Source of the DNA: Desulfobacter hydrogenophilus
GTDB taxonomy: Bacteria > Desulfobacterota > Desulfobacteria > Desulfobacterales > Desulfobacteraceae
Assembly (NCBI RefSeq): GCF_004319545.1
Contig: NZ_CP036313.1
Location: 1,924,501-1,988,500, forward strand
Length of the DNA: 64,000 nt
Direction of reading: 5' to 3'
The first letter of the stretch is position 1. Each line of letters begins with the position of its first letter. The position numbers and the translations under genes were made by a program. Shown here piece by piece: positions 61,462 through 64,000 of the stretch. Below the pieces are notes generated by a model that was given only the letters and a program-made list of their open reading frames with translations, was not told the origin of the DNA and searched no databases.

Positions 61462-62256
61462 ATGAACGATTTTTTACAAAGCCTTCGTAACGGCCAGGCT
61501 GAAAAGCCGAGAACACCTAAAACAAGAAAAAATTTTGACAATTCGTACTATTCAAATACATCCAGGTTCAATTCATATGGGGGGGGCGGCTATCCCAGTA
61601 ATAATAGAGCCCCGCAAATGAAACGACCTATGCCTCCAGGAGGGGCTCCCCAGGTACCCGGTAACCAGGTGGCTGAAGACCCCAATACCGTTCTTTTAGC
61701 GGATATTCTGGATAATCTAGGCACCCAGGTTGATATTCTGATTAAAAATCAGGAATATATGATTACGATTCAGGAAAGAACTGCAGATCTTCTTCAGCGT
61801 CAGGCTGACGCCATTGAGATCATCATGGACCGCCTGAGTCTCTCCCAGGACCAGGATGAGGATATCGCCCCGACGTTTGAGCATCATTACGTATCGTCCC
61901 AGGCTCCGGATGAAGAAGACATTGACGGTACTGTAGAAGATCTGCTCAAAGCGGAGATGGCTGAGGAAGAACGCTGTAAGACAACAATTCAGAACACCAG
62001 TCAAGACTCTAATCTTGTAAAAAAGCGCAGAAAGATTGTTGCATCACCAACACCGAAACCGGCCGAATCATCATCCGGTGAGGCAGTAGAGCTGATGTCC
62101 AGAGAAGAGATCATGGAGATAATTAACTCCATGCGGGAACAAGGTGCTACCTATGATCAGGTTGCCAAACAGCTCATAGATCTTGGACAGCCCACCTTTT
62201 CCGGCCGTGGCGAATGGCATGCCCAGACCATCCACAGGCTGTGCAGCAACAAATAG
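61462..62256 (+). CDS. Hypothetical protein with recombinase-like C-terminal segment
   Basis: 264 residues in three regions. Residues 1-75 are disordered and Gly/Pro/Asn/Arg-rich (SRFNSYGGGGYPSNN). Residues 76-130 form a helix (NTVLLADILDNLGTQVDILIKNQEYMI). After an acidic linker, residues 215-264 (REEIMEIINSMREQGATYDQVAKQLIDLGQPTFSGRGEWHAQTIHRLC) resemble the DNA-binding tail of serine recombinases, but no catalytic recombinase domain is present. GGAGAAAGAGG precedes the ATG. It ends at a strong terminator. Nucleoid or regulatory DNA binding is inference. Confidence 0.7.
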   Translation: MNDFLQSLRNGQAEKPRTPKTRKNFDNSYYSNTSRFNSYGGGGYPSNNRAPQMKRPMPPGGAPQVPGNQVAEDPNTVLLADILDNLGTQVDILIKNQEYMITIQERTADLLQRQADAIEIIMDRLSLSQDQDEDIAPTFEHHYVSSQAPDEEDIDGTVEDLLKAEMAEEERCKTTIQNTSQDSNLVKKRRKIVASPTPKPAESSSGEAVELMSREEIMEIINSMREQGATYDQVAKQLIDLGQPTFSGRGEWHAQTIHRLCSNK

Positions 62257-62280
62257 CAATTAAGCATAAAAAGATATAAT

Positions 62281-62312
62281 AACCGACCGGATTTATTCCG
62301 GTCGGTTATTTT
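62281..62312. terminator. Bidirectional intrinsic terminator
   Basis: AACCGACCGGA (62281-62291) and TCCGGTCGGTT (62297-62307) pair perfectly around a five-base loop, followed by ATTTTT on the plus strand. The 3' arm overlaps the end of the HNH gene on the minus strand, so one structure serves both. Confidence 0.8.
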
Positions 62313-62616
62313 TATCGGCCCCTATCCGAACCATGTATTCATTCCACTCCGCTGGTAACATTCGCTGTTTTTGAGTATTGCATTCCTTACAGCATGGTAC
62401 CAGGTTGAATTTCTCTGATCGCCCTCCCCGGGAGAGGGGAATCACATGATCCATGGTTAATTCTTTGGGATAGAATTTTTCCCCGCAATAGTGGCATATC
62501 CCGGACGATCGTTTTCGCTTCCACCACTGGCTGGCCCGAAGTTGCCTGGCCTTGGTCCGTTCCTTTTTCAGTGCAGCATCGTCGGGAAAAGAAAAAAAAT
62601 TTTTTATGTCTGTCAT
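62293..62616 (-). CDS. HNH endonuclease family protein
   Basis: 107 residues. The HNH core is intact: CHYCGEKFYPKELTMDHVIPLSRGG then NLVPCCKECNTQK, with two CxxC zinc pairs and the DH catalytic pair. An N-terminal helix rich in Lys/Arg (KKERTKARQLRASQWWKRKR) probably contacts DNA. It would nick or cut DNA or RNA; no phage or R-M genes are beside it. Single gene, ending in the shared terminator at 62281. Confidence 0.85.
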   Translation of the reverse strand: MTDIKNFFSFPDDAALKKERTKARQLRASQWWKRKRSSGICHYCGEKFYPKELTMDHVIPLSRGGRSEKFNLVPCCKECNTQKQRMLPAEWNEYMVRIGADKNNRPE

Positions 62617-62733
62617 ATCGTCTGTATTTAAAATTTAGTATCAGAGTGGGACCTCTGCGTTTGGACGGCAAGTTGCAAGTTGCCCAGATGCAAGGCCAAA
62701 GCGCAGATATATGTACCTTTCCGTTTAAACACC

Positions 62734-63618
62734 TTAATATCCAAATTCACTGAGATGCCGTTTATTGGACACCCAATCCCGGGTCACCTTGACAAATAGC
62801 TTAAGCAGCACCTTGCTGCCCAGCATCTGTTCAATATCTTTCCGGGCATTTGATCCAATTCGCTTGAGCATACTTCCGTTTTTCCCAATGACAATCCCCT
62901 TTTGGGAATCGCGGACCAGATGAATGCTGGCATGGATGACAATCAGTTTTTTTTCCACTTCAAAGGCATCCACAGTAACGGCCGATGAATAGGGGATCTC
63001 CATACCGGTGAGCCTGAATACCTTTTCCCGGATAATTTCGCTGACCATATATTTTTCGGAAACATCGGTGAAGGTCTCCTCGGGATAGAGGGGTGGTCCC
63101 TGGGGCAGCCGGGATTCCACTTCATTAAGAAGCAGGTCCACCTGGATATTTTTTCTGGCAGAAACAGGTACAATGGTTTCAAAGGCGTATATATGCCTGA
63201 ACATTTCCACCTGCTCATACACAGTCGCTTTTTTGGCCAGATCAATTTTGTTCAGCGCCAGGATCACAGGTTTACGCACGGTTTCAAACCGCTTTACGAT
63301 CATTTTTTCCGACACATAGTTGCGGGATGCCGCATCCACCATAAAAAGAATCAAATCCACATCGCTCATGGCCTGAACCGCCTGATCCACGATTCGCTGA
63401 TTAAGCAGGGTGGTGCTTTTATGAATTCCCGGCGTATCCAGAAACACGATCTGGGAATGGGGACGATTCACAACGCCAAGTATCCGGTCCCTGGTGGTCT
63501 GGGGTTTTTTTGATGTAATTGAGATTTTCTGACCCAGAACCTGATTGAGCAGGGTGGATTTGCCGGCATTGGGCGCGCCGATAATACCTACAAATCCCGA
63601 ACGGGAGATTTTAGACAT
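62734..63618 (-). CDS. era: GTPase Era
   Basis: 294 residues, usual for Era. GTPase motifs: G1 IGAPNAGKSTLLNQ, G2 region QTTRDR, G3 FLDTPGIH, G4 LNKID and G5 VSARK. The KH RNA-binding domain follows (SQKGIVIGKNGSMLKRIGSNARKDIEQML). Era matures 16S rRNA and the 30S subunit. It starts directly after the end of engB (one base apart), so the two GTPase genes form an operon. Confidence 0.95.
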   Translation of the reverse strand: MSKISRSGFVGIIGAPNAGKSTLLNQVLGQKISITSKKPQTTRDRILGVVNRPHSQIVFLDTPGIHKSTTLLNQRIVDQAVQAMSDVDLILFMVDAASRNYVSEKMIVKRFETVRKPVILALNKIDLAKKATVYEQVEMFRHIYAFETIVPVSARKNIQVDLLLNEVESRLPQGPPLYPEETFTDVSEKYMVSEIIREKVFRLTGMEIPYSSAVTVDAFEVEKKLIVIHASIHLVRDSQKGIVIGKNGSMLKRIGSNARKDIEQMLGSKVLLKLFVKVTRDWVSNKRHLSEFGY

Positions 63619-64000
63619 CTATTCTACCTCCTGATACCAGTCAATAAGGCTATGGATCTCATCCCATATGGTCTGACGACCCTGGCGGGTTTTAGCCGAA
63701 AAAAGAACGATTCCGTTCCGTTCCCGGTTAAACGCTGTACAGGCGGCATCCAACTGCTTTAACTGTTTGGTTTTTGACAATTTATCCGCTTTGGTTAACA
63801 CCAGAAGACAGGGCATCCGCTTTGATTCAAGCCACCGGACCATATCAAGTTCCTCTTTGCCGGGGTCCCTGCGGATATCCATGAGCAGAATCAGCCCCAA
63901 CAGATTGTTGCGCGTCCCTACATACGTTTCCACCATGGGCTGCCACTGAGCTCTGATTTTTTTGGATACCTTGGCATATCCGTACCCGGGAAGGTCCACC
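63619..64000 (-). CDS. engB: GTP-binding protein EngB/YsxC, C-terminal part (5' end outside window)
   Basis: At least 127 residues; the start and the G1 loop lie beyond the right edge. Seen are G3 VDLPGYGYAKVSK, LLMDIRRDP, G4 VLTKADKLSK and G5 VLFSAKTRQG. EngB (YihA/YsxC) assists 50S ribosome assembly. It is immediately followed by era, an unusual but sensible pairing of the two ribosome biogenesis GTPases. Confidence 0.92.
   Translation of the reverse strand, partial: VDLPGYGYAKVSKKIRAQWQPMVETYVGTRNNLLGLILLMDIRRDPGKEELDMVRWLESKRMPCLLVLTKADKLSKTKQLKQLDAACTAFNRERNGIVLFSAKTRQGRQTIWDEIHSLIDWYQEVE

Noticed and set aside
1..64000. CRISPR arrays, tRNA or rRNA genes, prophage
   Set aside because: No regularly spaced repeats, no cloverleaf or rRNA-like sequence and no phage structural or integrase genes were recognised.

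Overview
The window looks like chromosomal DNA of an anaerobic, flagellated Desulfobacterota bacterium, most likely a complete-oxidising sulfate reducer of the Desulfobacteraceae. The evidence is a B-type fumarate reductase/succinate dehydrogenase (frdCAB) followed by a class I fumarase, two secreted multihaem c-type cytochromes, a sulfate/molybdate-type transporter, sigma-54-linked flagellar control, and delta-proteobacterial gene pairings. The family-level assignment is inference from gene content; I could not run a phylogeny. No tRNA, rRNA or CRISPR array was seen.

Layout. 1-1.8 kb: scrambled mobile-element debris (DUF6399-type transposase pieces in opposite orientations) next to a decapitated AAA+ ATPase. 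1.9-13.7 kb: mixed housekeeping and accessory genes (ADP-ribosylglycohydrolase, TPR-methyltransferase fusion, AI-2E family permease, an AT-rich DUF89 plus ferredoxin pair, glycerate 2-kinase, MOT1-type transporter, and an unknown gene coupled to a FapA-domain gene). 14.1-19.6 kb: frdC-frdA-frdB and fumarase, the C4-dicarboxylate part of the TCA cycle. 19.7-30 kb: RibD/DHFR-like reductase, pentahaem cytochrome coupled to mntP, solitary DNA methyltransferase, DUF302 protein, thiol peroxidase, AsmA and DUF4197 envelope proteins, beta-CASP nuclease. 30.3-46.3 kb: a flagellar and signalling block on the minus strand. In transcription order it holds an HD-GYP regulator, PilZ, CheX, CheY and a sigma-54 activator, then a TPR protein and a second sigma-54 activator behind a near-consensus sigma-54 promoter, then flgBC-fliEFGHIJ-motE behind another. 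46.4-54.6 kb: Lrp regulator and lysA, CoA-transferase/GNAT fusion facing an acyl-CoA synthetase, a dihydrouridine synthase, and an octahaem cytochrome. 54.7-64 kb: an OYE/2,4-dienoyl-CoA reductase-like enzyme, a broken sigma-54 activator, a 28-residue membrane peptide with its own sigma-54 promoter, universal stress protein, DUF1848 and DusB, QueF, an unknown protein with a recombinase-like tail, an HNH nuclease, era and the end of engB.

The least expected observations are: a 28-codon membrane-peptide gene preceded by a sigma-54 promoter and lying beside a sigma-54 activator pseudogene; a 162-bp MITE-like element that supplies the stop codon of the HD-GYP gene, with lone copies of its end at three other places; a dispersed GTTGTGGGTTGA-type palindromic repeat family; and a readable two-tier sigma-54 flagellar cascade whose lower activator has a degraded receiver domain. 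I did not find a clearly new multi-gene defence or metabolic system. The best unexplained gene pair is the 569-residue protein coupled to the FapA-domain protein.
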